DNA of 64,000 nucleotides from Jeotgalibacillus malaysiensis. Lineage in GTDB: Bacteria; Bacillota; Bacilli; Bacillales; Jeotgalibacillaceae. The translations under genes were made by a program, and so were the position numbers. The notes below the pieces were generated by a model. The model did not search any database and was not told the DNA's origin. It saw only the letters and a list, made by a program, of their open reading frames with translations. The stretch lies in assembly GCA_000818095.1 (NCBI GenBank), contig CP009416.1, positions 2,836,501 to 2,900,500 on the forward strand, given 5' to 3'. This document shows positions 50,138 to 58,133 of this stretch, in pieces. Numbering within the stretch: the first letter of the stretch is position 1; every line of letters starts with the position of its first letter.

Positions 50138-51316
50138 TCAAACCTGAATCAGTACTGCGTCGCCCTGGCCTCCGCCTGAGCAGATGGCTGCGATGCCGAG
50201 GCCGCCGCCGCGGCGTTTGAGTTCGTAAGCAAGTGTCAGGATGACACGCGCGCCGCTTGCGCCGATTGGGTGTCCAAGTGCGACTGCGCCTCCGTTGACG
50301 TTTACTTTTTCAGGGTCAAGCTTGGCAATTTTATTACTTGCCAGTGCAACTGCTGAGAATGCTTCATTGATTTCAAACAGGTCGATATCTTCGAGTTTGT
50401 AGCCTGTTTTTTCAAGCAGTGCGTTGATCACAAGTCCAGGTGTCTGCGGGAAGTTTTTCGCTTCAACTGCTACTTCTGCGTGTCCAAGAATGGTTGCAAG
50501 CGGCGTCTTGCCTTCTTTTTCGGCGCGCTCATCGCTCATTAATACCATTGCGCATGCACCGTCGTTGATGCCAGGTGCGTTACCCGCTGTGATTGTGCCG
50601 TCTTTTCCGAATGCCGGACGAAGACCTGCAAGTGTTTCAGGTGTCGTTCCTCTTCTGACTGATTCATCGTTTTCAACAGTGATTGGGTCACCTTTACGCT
50701 GCGGCACCTGAAGCGGCACGATTTCTTCAGCAAAAACACCGTTATCAATCGCATCGCCTGCAAGCTTGTGGCTTCTTGCTGCCCATGCATCCTGTTCTTC
50801 ACGTGTCAGGCTGAATTCTTCAGCTGTTGAGTTTCCGTAAGTACCCATGTGAACGTTATTAAATGTACAAGTCAGTCCATCGTGAACCATCATGTCTTTT
50901 ACCATCTGGTCTCCCATGCGGAAGCCTGATCTTGCTTTATCCATAAAATAGGGTGCATTTGTCATTGACTCCATGCCGCCTGCAACAATCAGAGACTCGT
51001 CTCCAAGTCTGATCAGCTGGTCTCCAAGTGTGACTGAACGCATGCCTGACGCACATACTTTGTTGATTGTTTCTGTTTTCACTTCCCATGGAATGCCTGC
51101 TTTTTGTGCTGCCTGGCGTGATGGGATTTGTCCCTGTCCACCCTGCAGGACTGTTCCAAGGATGACTTCATCTATAGTTTCCGGTGCAATGTCTGCACGC
51201 TTAAGTGCTTCTTTGATTGCTGCTGCTCCAAGGTCTGAGGCTGTGAATGATGCGAGTGATCCGCCCATTTTTCCGAAAGGTGTTCTTGCTCCGTCAATAA
51301 TTACTGTTTTTGGCAT
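50138..51316 (-). CDS. acetyl-CoA acetyltransferase (thiolase)
   Basis: 392 residues. Nucleophile Cys in [12 protein letters not shown] (about 89), [17 protein letters not shown] with the His (about 350) and [10 protein letters not shown] with the second Cys (about 381). Cleaves acetoacetyl- or 3-ketoacyl-CoA. First gene of the minus-strand acyl-CoA operon. AAAGGGGAG ahead of the ATG. Confidence 0.96.
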   Translation of the reverse strand: MPKTVIIDGARTPFGKMGGSLASFTASDLGAAAIKEALKRADIAPETIDEVILGTVLQGGQGQIPSRQAAQKAGIPWEVKTETINKVCASGMRSVTLGDQLIRLGDESLIVAGGMESMTNAPYFMDKARSGFRMGDQMVKDMMVHDGLTCTFNNVHMGTYGNSTAEEFSLTREEQDAWAARSHKLAGDAIDNGVFAEEIVPLQVPQRKGDPITVENDESVRRGTTPETLAGLRPAFGKDGTITAGNAPGINDGACAMVLMSDERAEKEGKTPLATILGHAEVAVEAKNFPQTPGLVINALLEKTGYKLEDIDLFEINEAFSAVALASNKIAKLDPEKVNVNGGAVALGHPIGASGARVILTLAYELKRRGGGLGIAAICSGGGQGDAVLIQV

Positions 51317-51350
51317 TGTGATTCTCCCCTTTGTTTAACTTTGATAGCCG

Positions 51351-51476
51351 CTGATCTCCGCTGCGGGCGGGCGCTTTCCGCGGCCGCGCGGTGAGCCTCC
51401 TCAACGCTGCGCGTCTCCGGGGTCTCACCTGTCGCTTCTATGCCGCAGGAGTCGCCCGCCCTCCGCTACGATCAGC
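51351..51476 (+). repeat. 125-bp structured repeat element, copy 17
   Basis: Ends GCTGATC / GATCAGC, next arm GGGCGGGCG / CGCCCGCCC. The head faces the thiolase, 35 nt from its start. Confidence 0.92.
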
Positions 51477-51590
51477 TGTGACTGTGAAATTTAATACAGT
51501 CCGTCAATCTAAAAGTAAATTTTGAATCCGCTTACAAAAATGCATCCTTGACTTGAACATGTTGACTTTTTGTCTGGGATTGCGTGTTGT

Positions 51591-51610
51591 TGACTGAACG
51601 CTCGCTCAGT
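51591..51610. promoter_or_regulatory. FadR-like operator in the thiolase leader
   Basis: TGACTGAACGCTCGCTCAGT, an imperfect palindrome of the form ACTGAnCGnnCGnTCAGT. It matches the operator inside the fadF promoter at 17 of 20 positions. Confidence 0.75.
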
Positions 51611-51623
51611 AAATCCCCTTTAA

Positions 51624-51645
51624 AAAAGCCGATTTAACGGCATTT
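51624..51645 (-). terminator. weak leader terminator ahead of thiolase
   Basis: Minus strand GCCG, TTAAAT loop, CGGC, then TTTTTT. It lies between promoter and operator. The stem is short, so activity is uncertain. Confidence 0.4.
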
Positions 51646-51664
51646 AAATGATTCTTCCTCTTCT

Positions 51665-51693
51665 ATTGTAAGCGATTTCAAGCGTTGATACAA
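51665..51693 (-). promoter_or_regulatory. promoter of the acyl-CoA operon
   Basis: Minus strand TTGTAT (51693-51688), 17-nt spacer, TACAAT (51670-51665). The cre site overlaps the -10. Confidence 0.65.
51667..51680 (+). promoter_or_regulatory. cre site (CcpA) at the acyl-CoA operon promoter
   Basis: TGTAAGCGATTTCA fits the cre consensus at every position and covers the -10 region, so carbon catabolite repression of fatty-acid breakdown is expected. Confidence 0.75.
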
Positions 51694-51748
51694 GTGGGAT
51701 TTTAAATAGGAAGAGTGATTTTGAGTCTGGTGTTTTGTCTTGGTGTGG

Positions 51749-51861
51749 GTTCGACGGAAAATGGTTCATGTTCGGCGTTTAAGCTGTGATGTTCGACGTT
51801 CGTGAAGCTGTGTTCGACGCTCGTGGTGTGGTGTTCGACTTTTAATCGCGAAGGTTCGCCA
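51749..51861. repeat. 21-nt-pitch array, TTCGAC type
   Basis: TTCGAC-like cores at 51750, 51771, 51792, 51813, 51834 and 51855: five consecutive steps of exactly 21 nt. Between the fadF terminator and the acyl-CoA operon promoter. Confidence 0.9.
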
Positions 51862-51912
51862 CTTAGTATCAAAAGACCTATGACCGCTGTGACCACCTCA
51901 GCTCTCATACCG

Positions 51913-51953
51913 AAAAAACGACCTGGCCGTCATCAGAAGCAGCCAGGTCGTTT
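51913..51953 (-). terminator. fadF intrinsic terminator
   Basis: Minus strand AACGACCTGGCTGC... pairs as AACGACCTGGC / GCCAGGTCGTT, then TTTT. It lies 300 nt beyond the fadF stop, after the tandem 123-bp repeats. Confidence 0.88.
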
Positions 51954-52003
51954 GGTTTTATTAGTGTATGTGGGTGCGAATAAAGCGTCTCCGCTTTTTC
52001 ACT

Positions 52004-52252
52004 TTGTCCAGCTCCAGGCGCTAGCTCTTCGGGTCATAAGCCGCGCATCGGTAAACGGGAAACTACACCCCTTTTCCGCTGTGCGTCTTATGCCTGTCAG
52101 AGCTGAACGAGCGCCTTCCGCTTTTCTTTATTGTCCAGCTTCAGCGCCTAGCCCCTCGAGTCATAAGTCAACCTGAGAAAACGGGAAAGTTCACCCGTTT
52201 CTCTCAGTTCGCCTTATGCTTGTCGGGTCTGTCCAGGCGCTTCCGCTTTTCT
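52004..52252. repeat. tandem pair of a 123-bp Bacillus-type intergenic repeat
   Basis: Two similar copies (52004-52126 and 52131-52252), each running TTGTCCAGCTYCAGGCGCTAG ... GGTCATAAG ... ACGGGAAA ... CTTATGCYTGTC ... GCGCYTTCCGCTTTTC. Each folds as a long hairpin (GGCGC / GCGCC, GTCATAAG / CTTATG, AACGGG / CCCGTT). Different from the 125-bp element. I recognise this type as widespread between genes in Bacillus and Geobacillus. Confidence 0.85.
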
Positions 52253-52255
52253 TAC

Positions 52256-54373
52256 TTATGCACTTTCCGCTGTTTGAGGCTTCCCAATCACACTCAGCTC
52301 AAGCAGTTCAGCTACATCCATTGTACCTACTTCTTCTTCAACTTCCTTCGCCTTCGTACCGTCTGACAGCATTGTCAGGCAGTATGGGCAGCCGGAGCTG
52401 ATCATGGATGGTTCTACGACGAGTGCCTGTTCTGTACGGGCGACGTTGACGCGGTGGCCTTTGTCTTCTTCCATCCACATGAGTCCTCCGCCGGCGCCAC
52501 AGCACATACCTTTTTCGCGGTTACGTTCCATTTCCACGAGTTGAACGCCTGGGATTGATTTCAGGATTTCACGCGGTGGATCGTATACTTCGTTGTAGCG
52601 GCCGAGGTAGCATGAGTCGTGGAAGGTGATCTTCTCATTGACTGCATGTACCGGCTTCAGTTTGCCTCGCTCCACCAGTTCTGCAAGTACTTCTGTGTGG
52701 TGGTAGACTTCAGCTTTCAGACCGAATTCAGGATACTCATTTTTAAAGACATTGTATGCGTGAGGATCGATCGTTACGATCTTTTTCACGTCATTTTTTT
52801 CAAACTCAGCGATGTTCGCATTCGCAAGCTCCTGGAATAAGAATTCATTTCCTAGGCGGCGTGGCGTATCGCCTGAGTTTTTCTCTTTGTTTCCGAGAAT
52901 CGCGAATTTCACGCCTGCTTCATTTAGCATTTTCGCAAATGACAGCGCAATTTTCTGGCTTCGGTTGTCAAATGAACCCATTGAGCCAACCCAGAAAAGG
53001 TATTCAAATTCTTCATCTGCTTTTTTCATTTCTTTTACTGTTGGTACCACAACGTCTTCGCGTGCTTCTCTCCAGTTTTCTTTTTCTTTACGATTCAGAC
53101 CCCAAGGATTACCCTGACGCTCAATGTTTTGCATTGCGCGCTGTGCATCCGGCTCCATTTTACCTTCAGTCAGTACAAGGTAACGGCGCAGGTCGATAAT
53201 TTTATCAACGTGTTCGTTCATGACAGGACACTGGTCCTCACAGTTACGGCACGTTGTACAAGCCCAGATCTCCTCTTCAGTGATGACGTCACCGATCAGG
53301 CTCGGGTGGTACATATCGATTGCTGCTTCAGTGCCGCCGTTTGCTGCAGCTGCTGCGATCTGGTTCCCTTTTGTCTGAGCAAAAGCAGGTGCCGGTACCC
53401 ATGGAGACTGTGACGTGACTGCTGCTCCTGTAAACGTCAGGTGGTCACGGATTTTAGTAATCAGATCCATCGGTGACAGCATTTTACCAGTACCGGTTGC
53501 AGGACACATATTCGTACAGCGTCCGCATTCAACGCATGCGTACAGGTCAATCATCTGAAGCTGCGTGAAATCTTCCACTTTTCCAACACCAAACGTTTCC
53601 TGTGACTCATCTTCAAAGTTAATGCTGCGAAGCTTACCAGGATTATCAAGACGGTTGAAATATACGTTGATTGGTCCTGCAATTAAGTGCGCGTGCTTTG
53701 ACTGTGGCACGTATACTAAGAAGCCGAGCAGGAATAATAAGTGTACCCACCACGCAAAATAGAAGATGACCGCGTTTGCTGTAGCACCCATCCAGCCGGT
53801 AGCAAGTGCGATAACTGATGCGACAGGCTCTGTCCAAGTCGGCTCATGGTCGAAGAAGACAATTCCCGCACCATTTCCGAGTAATACAGAAACCATTAGT
53901 CCGCCGATAAAAATCAGTACAAGTCCTGATTTAAAACCTCTTTTTAGACGGACAAGCTTTTCCATGTAGCGGCGGTAGAATGCCCATGCCACTGCCACAA
54001 GGATTATGAGAGTGACGAGTTCCTGGAAGAATGTGAATCCAGGATAGAAAATACCAAGCGGCAAATGTTCACCAGGTACAAGCCCTTTGTAGATGAAATC
54101 AATTGCGCCTGCCTGCACAAGCAGGAATCCGTAGAAGAACATGACGTGAATCATCCCGCTCTTCTTATCCTTCAATAATTTTTTCTGGCCAAATACCTGA
54201 ACCATGATTTTCTTCATGCGTTCTTTCACGTTGTTATCAAACTCTTCTTTTTTACCGAGTTTGATAAAGTCATAGCGTGATTTAACCAGATAGCCAAATA
54301 AATAGACTGCGTAAGCGGTTACAAGAATGAACGCAATCCAGTTAACAATCAGCAAAATATCCCCAATGCTCAT
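52256..54373 (-). CDS. fadF: FadF-type iron-sulfur oxidoreductase
   Basis: 705 residues. About six N-terminal membrane helices (nitrate-reductase-gamma-like), two 4Fe-4S ferredoxin clusters (CVECGRCTNMCPATG and CTTCRNCEDQCPVM, about 280-390) and two C-terminal CCG domains (KGMCCGAGGG, SSGCPYCLTM). Thought to carry electrons from acyl-CoA dehydrogenases via ETF to the quinone pool. Orthologue of B. subtilis ywjF, in the same place. Promoter with embedded FadR-like operator. Confidence 0.93.
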   Translation of the reverse strand: MSIGDILLIVNWIAFILVTAYAVYLFGYLVKSRYDFIKLGKKEEFDNNVKERMKKIMVQVFGQKKLLKDKKSGMIHVMFFYGFLLVQAGAIDFIYKGLVPGEHLPLGIFYPGFTFFQELVTLIILVAVAWAFYRRYMEKLVRLKRGFKSGLVLIFIGGLMVSVLLGNGAGIVFFDHEPTWTEPVASVIALATGWMGATANAVIFYFAWWVHLLFLLGFLVYVPQSKHAHLIAGPINVYFNRLDNPGKLRSINFEDESQETFGVGKVEDFTQLQMIDLYACVECGRCTNMCPATGTGKMLSPMDLITKIRDHLTFTGAAVTSQSPWVPAPAFAQTKGNQIAAAAANGGTEAAIDMYHPSLIGDVITEEEIWACTTCRNCEDQCPVMNEHVDKIIDLRRYLVLTEGKMEPDAQRAMQNIERQGNPWGLNRKEKENWREAREDVVVPTVKEMKKADEEFEYLFWVGSMGSFDNRSQKIALSFAKMLNEAGVKFAILGNKEKNSGDTPRRLGNEFLFQELANANIAEFEKNDVKKIVTIDPHAYNVFKNEYPEFGLKAEVYHHTEVLAELVERGKLKPVHAVNEKITFHDSCYLGRYNEVYDPPREILKSIPGVQLVEMERNREKGMCCGAGGGLMWMEEDKGHRVNVARTEQALVVEPSMISSGCPYCLTMLSDGTKAKEVEEEVGTMDVAELLELSVIGKPQTAESA

Positions 54374-54418
54374 GTTCGCTGCACTCCTCCCAAAGTTGTC
54401 TGACTCTTTCTTATACCC

Positions 54419-54446
54419 ATTATATAATGAATGAGCATTCAGTCAA
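54419..54446 (-). promoter_or_regulatory. promoter of fadF
   Basis: Minus strand TTGACT (54446-54441), 16-nt spacer, TATAAT (54424-54419). The spacer is filled by the operator. Confidence 0.8.
54426..54445. promoter_or_regulatory. FadR-like operator in fadF promoter
   Basis: Minus strand TGACTGAATGCTCATTCATT, the same pattern as 51591-51610 (shared consensus TGACTGAAYGCTCRYTCAKT). Between -35 and -10, so binding should repress. Confidence 0.8.
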
Positions 54447-54524
54447 TGGATTTTCAGAACTTTTCTCTTTCATTTTACAGGTTCTGCTGTTATTTGGACA
54501 TACTATTTTCGAGAAAGGAGTCGG

Positions 54525-55669
54525 ATGATGAAAATATTTGTCTGGATTGCACTGCTTGTTATCTGGCTCAGACTGGACTGGCTGGCCGGATTGAAAAAGA
54601 ATAAACAACCACTTGCTTCTCCCTATAAAAAGAAAAATGCTGAAGCCACTTTTTTTGACGATGGCGTTGAATGGATGAAGCAGCTCGAGGATGACTGTGT
54701 AAATGCAGTCTGCACAATTGATATCATGTTTTTCATTTTACAGTCCGATGATGCTGGGAAACGCATGATGAAGCTCCTTGTAAAAAAAGCGCGTGAAGGC
54801 GTAAGCGTGCGGCTGATGCTGGATGCGATTGGCAGCCGTCCCTTTAAAAAGTCACTGAAACATATTCCGCATGAAGGCGTGATCATTCAATTCAGCCGCC
54901 CATTCAGGTTTAAAGGGAGTTGGTTTTCGATGCAGAAGCGCAATCATAAAAACTTTCAGTAATTGATAAAAAAATTGCACATGTGGGCGGATTTAATATC
55001 GGACTTGAATATCTCCACCTGGATCCTGTGCTGACGCCATGGCGGGATTATCATCTGCGTTTGACCGGCGAGATCACGCAGGACTGTCAGACTGAATTTG
55101 AGCGTGACTGGCGTGAGGAATCCATTGAGCCTGAAAAGAATGGCAATGGACAATATCAGCTTGTATCTTCCGAAACGGTTGATCAGGAAGATTTTATTTG
55201 CAGCCTTCTTAAGAAAGCGTCGGCTTCGATTTTTATCGGCTCGCCGTATTTTATTCCGACTCAGAAGGTTGAATCTTGTTTATTTGAAGCGATTGAAAAA
55301 GGAGTCCGGCTTACCATCCTTGTTCCCGGAACGCCTGATCACCCCCTCGTACAGCCGGCCTCATACCGCTACCTTCGTCGACTGATTGAAAAAGGTGCGG
55401 ATGTGTATCAATTTCAAAACGGCTTTTATCATGCAAAAGCGATTTTAATTGATGACAGGCTGTGTGATATTGGCACAATGAATTTTGATCGTCGGAGTCT
55501 GTTAATTAATGAAGAGTTAAATGTAATTACAGAGGATGCTAACGTGATCCGCTCTTTGACGGAGAGTTTTAAGAAAGATCTGGCAAATTCAATCAAGCTT
55601 CAGGTTGGGGATCTGAAAGTCCAGCCAATTAAAGAAACGGCTGCATGGTGTGTGGGGCATTTGCTGTAG
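54525..55669 (+). pseudogene. clsB: minor cardiolipin synthase, frameshifted
   Basis: Phospholipase-D family with a single N-terminal membrane helix (about 3-20). The first part runs to QKRNHKNF and hits TAA at 54960. The -1 frame continues ...VIDKKIAHVGGFNIGLEYLHLDP... through the second PLD motif FYHAKAILIDDRLCDIGTMNFD to 55669. One A is missing in the run at CATAAAAAC (about 54945-54951); a sixth A would give NHKKLSVIDKK, restoring the first HxK motif. Equivalent to B. subtilis ywjE, next to fadF. Base error or real inactivation cannot be told apart here. Confidence 0.85.
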
Positions 55670-55671
55670 AG

Positions 55672-55707
55672 AAAAAGGCAAAGAGTATTGTGACTCTCTG
55701 CCTTTTT
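55672..55707. terminator. bidirectional terminator between clsB and zinc-ribbon gene
   Basis: AAAAAGGCAAAGAG pairs with CTCTCTGCCTTTTT (one mismatch) with T-runs on both strands. Confidence 0.88.
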
Positions 55708-56008
55708 ACCAAAGTGGTTTGTCTTCGTTTGAAAGTCTGACTGCTGAAGGTAGAGCGAGTATTGAAACAACAAACACGCTAACCGCTAATATAGCCATTC
55801 CGGGTAAAGATAAATCGAGGATCAGCGCGCCAAATATGATGATCGCACTTACCAAACCGGTAAGCGAAGCAGAGCGTTTTCTCGAATTGGGTGTGACGTA
55901 CTGTTTCTTTCCACAATGCGGACATTCCATCCCGCCATTAAACCACATGATTCGTTTAAAAGCTTTTGAATAAGGCCATTTTTGATTACAGGTTTGACAG
56001 ACCGGCAT
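55706..56008 (-). CDS. zinc-ribbon membrane protein (cxxc_20_cxxc type)
   Basis: 100 residues. Two CxxC pairs 20 or so residues apart (VCQTCNQKW and ECPHCGKKQY), then two hydrophobic helices. Matches the TIGR04104-like cxxc_20_cxxc family of Bacilli, function unknown. The ATG at 56008 has AAAGGAGG; the open frame runs 49 codons upstream into the 21-nt array, which I reject. Confidence 0.82.
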   Translation of the reverse strand: MPVCQTCNQKWPYSKAFKRIMWFNGGMECPHCGKKQYVTPNSRKRSASLTGLVSAIIIFGALILDLSLPGMAILAVSVFVVSILALPSAVRLSNEDKPLW

Positions 56009-56080
56009 GATATGTTCCTCCTTTAGTTTGCTTATAGTATTAATACGGATGAGTGCTGGGAAAGTTCCCTTTTTGGTGGG

Positions 56081-56198
56081 ATTGCGACAATCTGTGCGCG
56101 GATTGCGACAAATTCCCGGGTGTGTCGCTACAAATCCCCGGGTGTATTGGGACAAACCGAGAGAGGATTGCTACATATCCCCGGGCATATCAGGACAT
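56081..56198. repeat. 21-nt-pitch array, TTTGTCGC/CCCGGG type, copy D3
   Basis: Plus strand GACAA-like cores at 56086, 56107, 56129, 56151, 56172 and 56194 (pitch 21-22), with CCCGGG between several. Same family as 5152-5498 but in the opposite orientation. Confidence 0.85.
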
Positions 56199-56228
56199 TT
56201 CACAACGCTCCAGCAAATGCACACTGCA

Positions 56229-56279
56229 CTCTTCATGCTTTTAAGCATCAATCTTTTAGTTTCCTAAGAGCATGAAGAG
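56229..56279. repeat. inverted repeat between two 21-nt arrays
   Basis: CTCTTCATGCT (56229-56239) and AGCATGAAGAG (56269-56279), perfect 11 bp with 29-nt loop. It could act as a weak hairpin; no T-run. Confidence 0.6.
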
Positions 56280-56327
56280 GGGCTGGGCAGAAAATGAAAG
56301 GTGGTGTTCTGGACCGGATCACGCCGG

Positions 56328-56422
56328 ATCGCTACAACACTGACCGGGATTGCAACAAACTCCCGGGCGTATCGGGACAAACTGAGAGAGGATTGCTACA
56401 AATCCCGGGCGTATCACGACAA
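56328..56422. repeat. 21-nt-pitch array, TTTGTCGC/CCCGGG type, copy D4
   Basis: Cores TACAA, AACAA, GACAA, TACAA and GACAA at 56333, 56354, 56376, 56397 and 56418 (pitch 21-22), with CCCGGGCGTATC between. It starts about 30 nt beyond the terminator of the B12 operon. Confidence 0.85.
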
Positions 56423-56450
56423 CTCCAGCCACTCCCCTGCAATTCCACAA

Positions 56451-56482
56451 AAAAAGCCTGCAGCATCAATCCGCTGCAGACC
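56451..56482 (-). terminator. terminator of the B12 salvage operon
   Basis: Minus strand CTGCAGC pairs with GCTGCAG, then GCTTTTTTT. The last codons and the stop of the final gene lie within stem and loop. Confidence 0.85.
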
Positions 56483-57131
56483 TTCCAACAATCCAGCACG
56501 TTGCCGGACCCGCCGATTTATTTACATCCACACCAAAGTCGGGCATAGCATCTTCAATACCAAACTGCTCACACATTCTCATCCATTCCGCTGCAACACC
56601 TTTAGATCCAACTGGCCAAAGCACTGCAACAGACGGATTATCAAGATAGGAGCGGGCAAGACTTAAAGGCGCAATATCTGCAGCCTGTTCCACCACTTCC
56701 ATCCCAACGAGCGGCTTTCCTGCAAGCGTCCACTCAATCGATCCGCTCAATTCTGAAAAATCCCGCACCCTCTCACCAAGAACAGTTACTGCAACAGCGG
56801 ACTGCTTCAACGTCATATTTGATTCAGTGCTGCCATTTACAGGAGCATCCACACCAATTTCAGCCAGGCCCTGCCGCACACCTCCATGAAGCTTTTCCCA
56901 CGCAGCTTCCCCGCAAAAATTATGCAGCACAACTGTTACCGGCACCGCCCCTGCTGAAAAACAGTCCATTACCGCTGTGCGGAAAGCATAGTAGGCGACC
57001 ATCTCATAAGGAACACTGACCTCATCCTGCGGCTTTTCACCGATCGCTCCGCTGTTATCTGAAGTCATGACAAGCACCCTGTCACCTATCTGCCACTCCA
57101 TCGCATTGCGCCCAAAAGCTGATTTATTCAT
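56466..57131 (-). CDS. ThiL/AIR-synthase-like protein, candidate alpha-ribazole kinase
   Basis: 221 residues. VLVMTSDNSGAIGEKPQDEV near the N-terminus, FRTAVMDCFSAGAVPVTVVL and STESNM recall the ATP-binding half of the ThiL/PurM fold. It is the last gene of the cobinamide salvage operon and overlaps the adenosyltransferase gene by 8 nt. Some Firmicutes salvage alpha-ribazole with the kinase CblS, and position fits that role, but I am not certain of the family match. An alternative is a diverged ThiL paralogue. Confidence 0.55.
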   Translation of the reverse strand: MNKSAFGRNAMEWQIGDRVLVMTSDNSGAIGEKPQDEVSVPYEMVAYYAFRTAVMDCFSAGAVPVTVVLHNFCGEAAWEKLHGGVRQGLAEIGVDAPVNGSTESNMTLKQSAVAVTVLGERVRDFSELSGSIEWTLAGKPLVGMEVVEQAADIAPLSLARSYLDNPSVAVLWPVGSKGVAAEWMRMCEQFGIEDAMPDFGVDVNKSAGPATCWIVGRSAAD

Positions 57132-57708
57132 CTTTAGATTTTTTATTTGTATGGAACACTTTTGCGCTTCGGATATATTCCACGTCTGAAATGTTCTGAC
57201 GCGCATTTACGACACGTGCACATGCAAACAGGTAATCTGATAGACGGTTCAGGTACTGTTGAGGTGTGCCTGGCAGCTCTGCATCAAGCTTGGCAAGTGA
57301 GACTGTCTGGCGCTCTGCGCGGCGTGTAACCGTTCGTGCGATATGAAGCGTCGCTGCTGCAGGTGATCCGCCTGGCAGGATAAAGCGTTCAAGCTCAGGT
57401 GCTTCCTCCATCAGTTCATCGATTCTTTTTTCCAGCTGCTCAACTGCTTTTGGATCAAGCTTCCACTCACGGCGGCTTGATACGTTTGCAAGGTCACCGC
57501 CTGCATCAAACAGTTCGTGCTGAATCGCTTCAAGGTCTGCTAAAATGTCTGCAAACTTTTCAGCATCAAGTTCTGTGACTGCCTTCCCTACAAAACTGTT
57601 TGCTTCATCAATTGTGCCATATGCTTCTACGCGCACGTCATCTTTAAAGACGCGTCCTCCGATTAAACTCGTTTGTCCTTTATCCCCTGTTTTCGTGTAA
57701 ATTTTCAT
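57124..57708 (-). CDS. pduO: corrinoid adenosyltransferase, PduO type
   Basis: 194 residues. KIYTKTGDKGQTSLIGG at the N-terminus, the ATP site RxxxR-type in AERQTVSL and NRLSDYLFACAR (about 155-166). Adenosylates cob(I)alamin or cobinamide to the coenzyme form needed by IcmF. The ATG at 57708 overlaps the previous stop (ATGA) and has AAAGGAGG. Confidence 0.93.
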   Translation of the reverse strand: MKIYTKTGDKGQTSLIGGRVFKDDVRVEAYGTIDEANSFVGKAVTELDAEKFADILADLEAIQHELFDAGGDLANVSSRREWKLDPKAVEQLEKRIDELMEEAPELERFILPGGSPAAATLHIARTVTRRAERQTVSLAKLDAELPGTPQQYLNRLSDYLFACARVVNARQNISDVEYIRSAKVFHTNKKSKDE

Positions 57709-58133
57709 CTTAATTCCTCCTTTGTTTTCAACTCTTCTGCAATACCATACCAGACTCGCGTCACGCGTTCTGCTTTTAATGCGGAATATTGGTGACACCA
57801 GCCGAGTACGTCTCTTGTAAATCGCTGTTCTTTTTCCAGTGGCACAATTCCTTTAGACTGATCGGTTCCAATGATGATCACGCGTCTGTCAGGATGTCCG
57901 TTTTCCCATTTTGTCAAACGGTCCACTTCCTGCTTCCATGCCAGAACAACTTCATCACTGTCACGTCCAAACTGTTTTAAAATCCAGTGTTCAAGCCCTG
58001 TAAATAAAATCGTATTCATACCGCTGTCTATCTTTTCACCAGGCTCACTTAATTCCCGAAAAGAAGCCTGATTAAGCTGCGATTCTACCCATTTTCGTTT
58101 GCCGTTGTAGGCACCGCCGATAACAAAGTGCAC
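57705..58133 (-). CDS. CobU-like protein, short form
   Basis: 142 residues. FVIGGAYNGKRKWV replaces the usual GGxRSGK P-loop, and QSKGIVPLEKEQRFTRDVLGWC resembles the conserved ExGxGIVP...R.fRD..G block of CobU. So it looks like a reduced CobU paralogue, next to a full cobU in the same operon. Its role in addition to CobU is unknown. GTG start with GGGAGGGGAG; 49-nt overlap with cobC. Confidence 0.7.
   Translation of the reverse strand: MHFVIGGAYNGKRKWVESQLNQASFRELSEPGEKIDSGMNTILFTGLEHWILKQFGRDSDEVVLAWKQEVDRLTKWENGHPDRRVIIIGTDQSKGIVPLEKEQRFTRDVLGWCHQYSALKAERVTRVWYGIAEELKTKEELR

Noticed and set aside
54945-54962. Programmed frameshift in clsB
   Set aside because: The codon before the run is CAT, so a -1 slip of the P-site tRNA would not re-pair; a missing base is the simpler reading.
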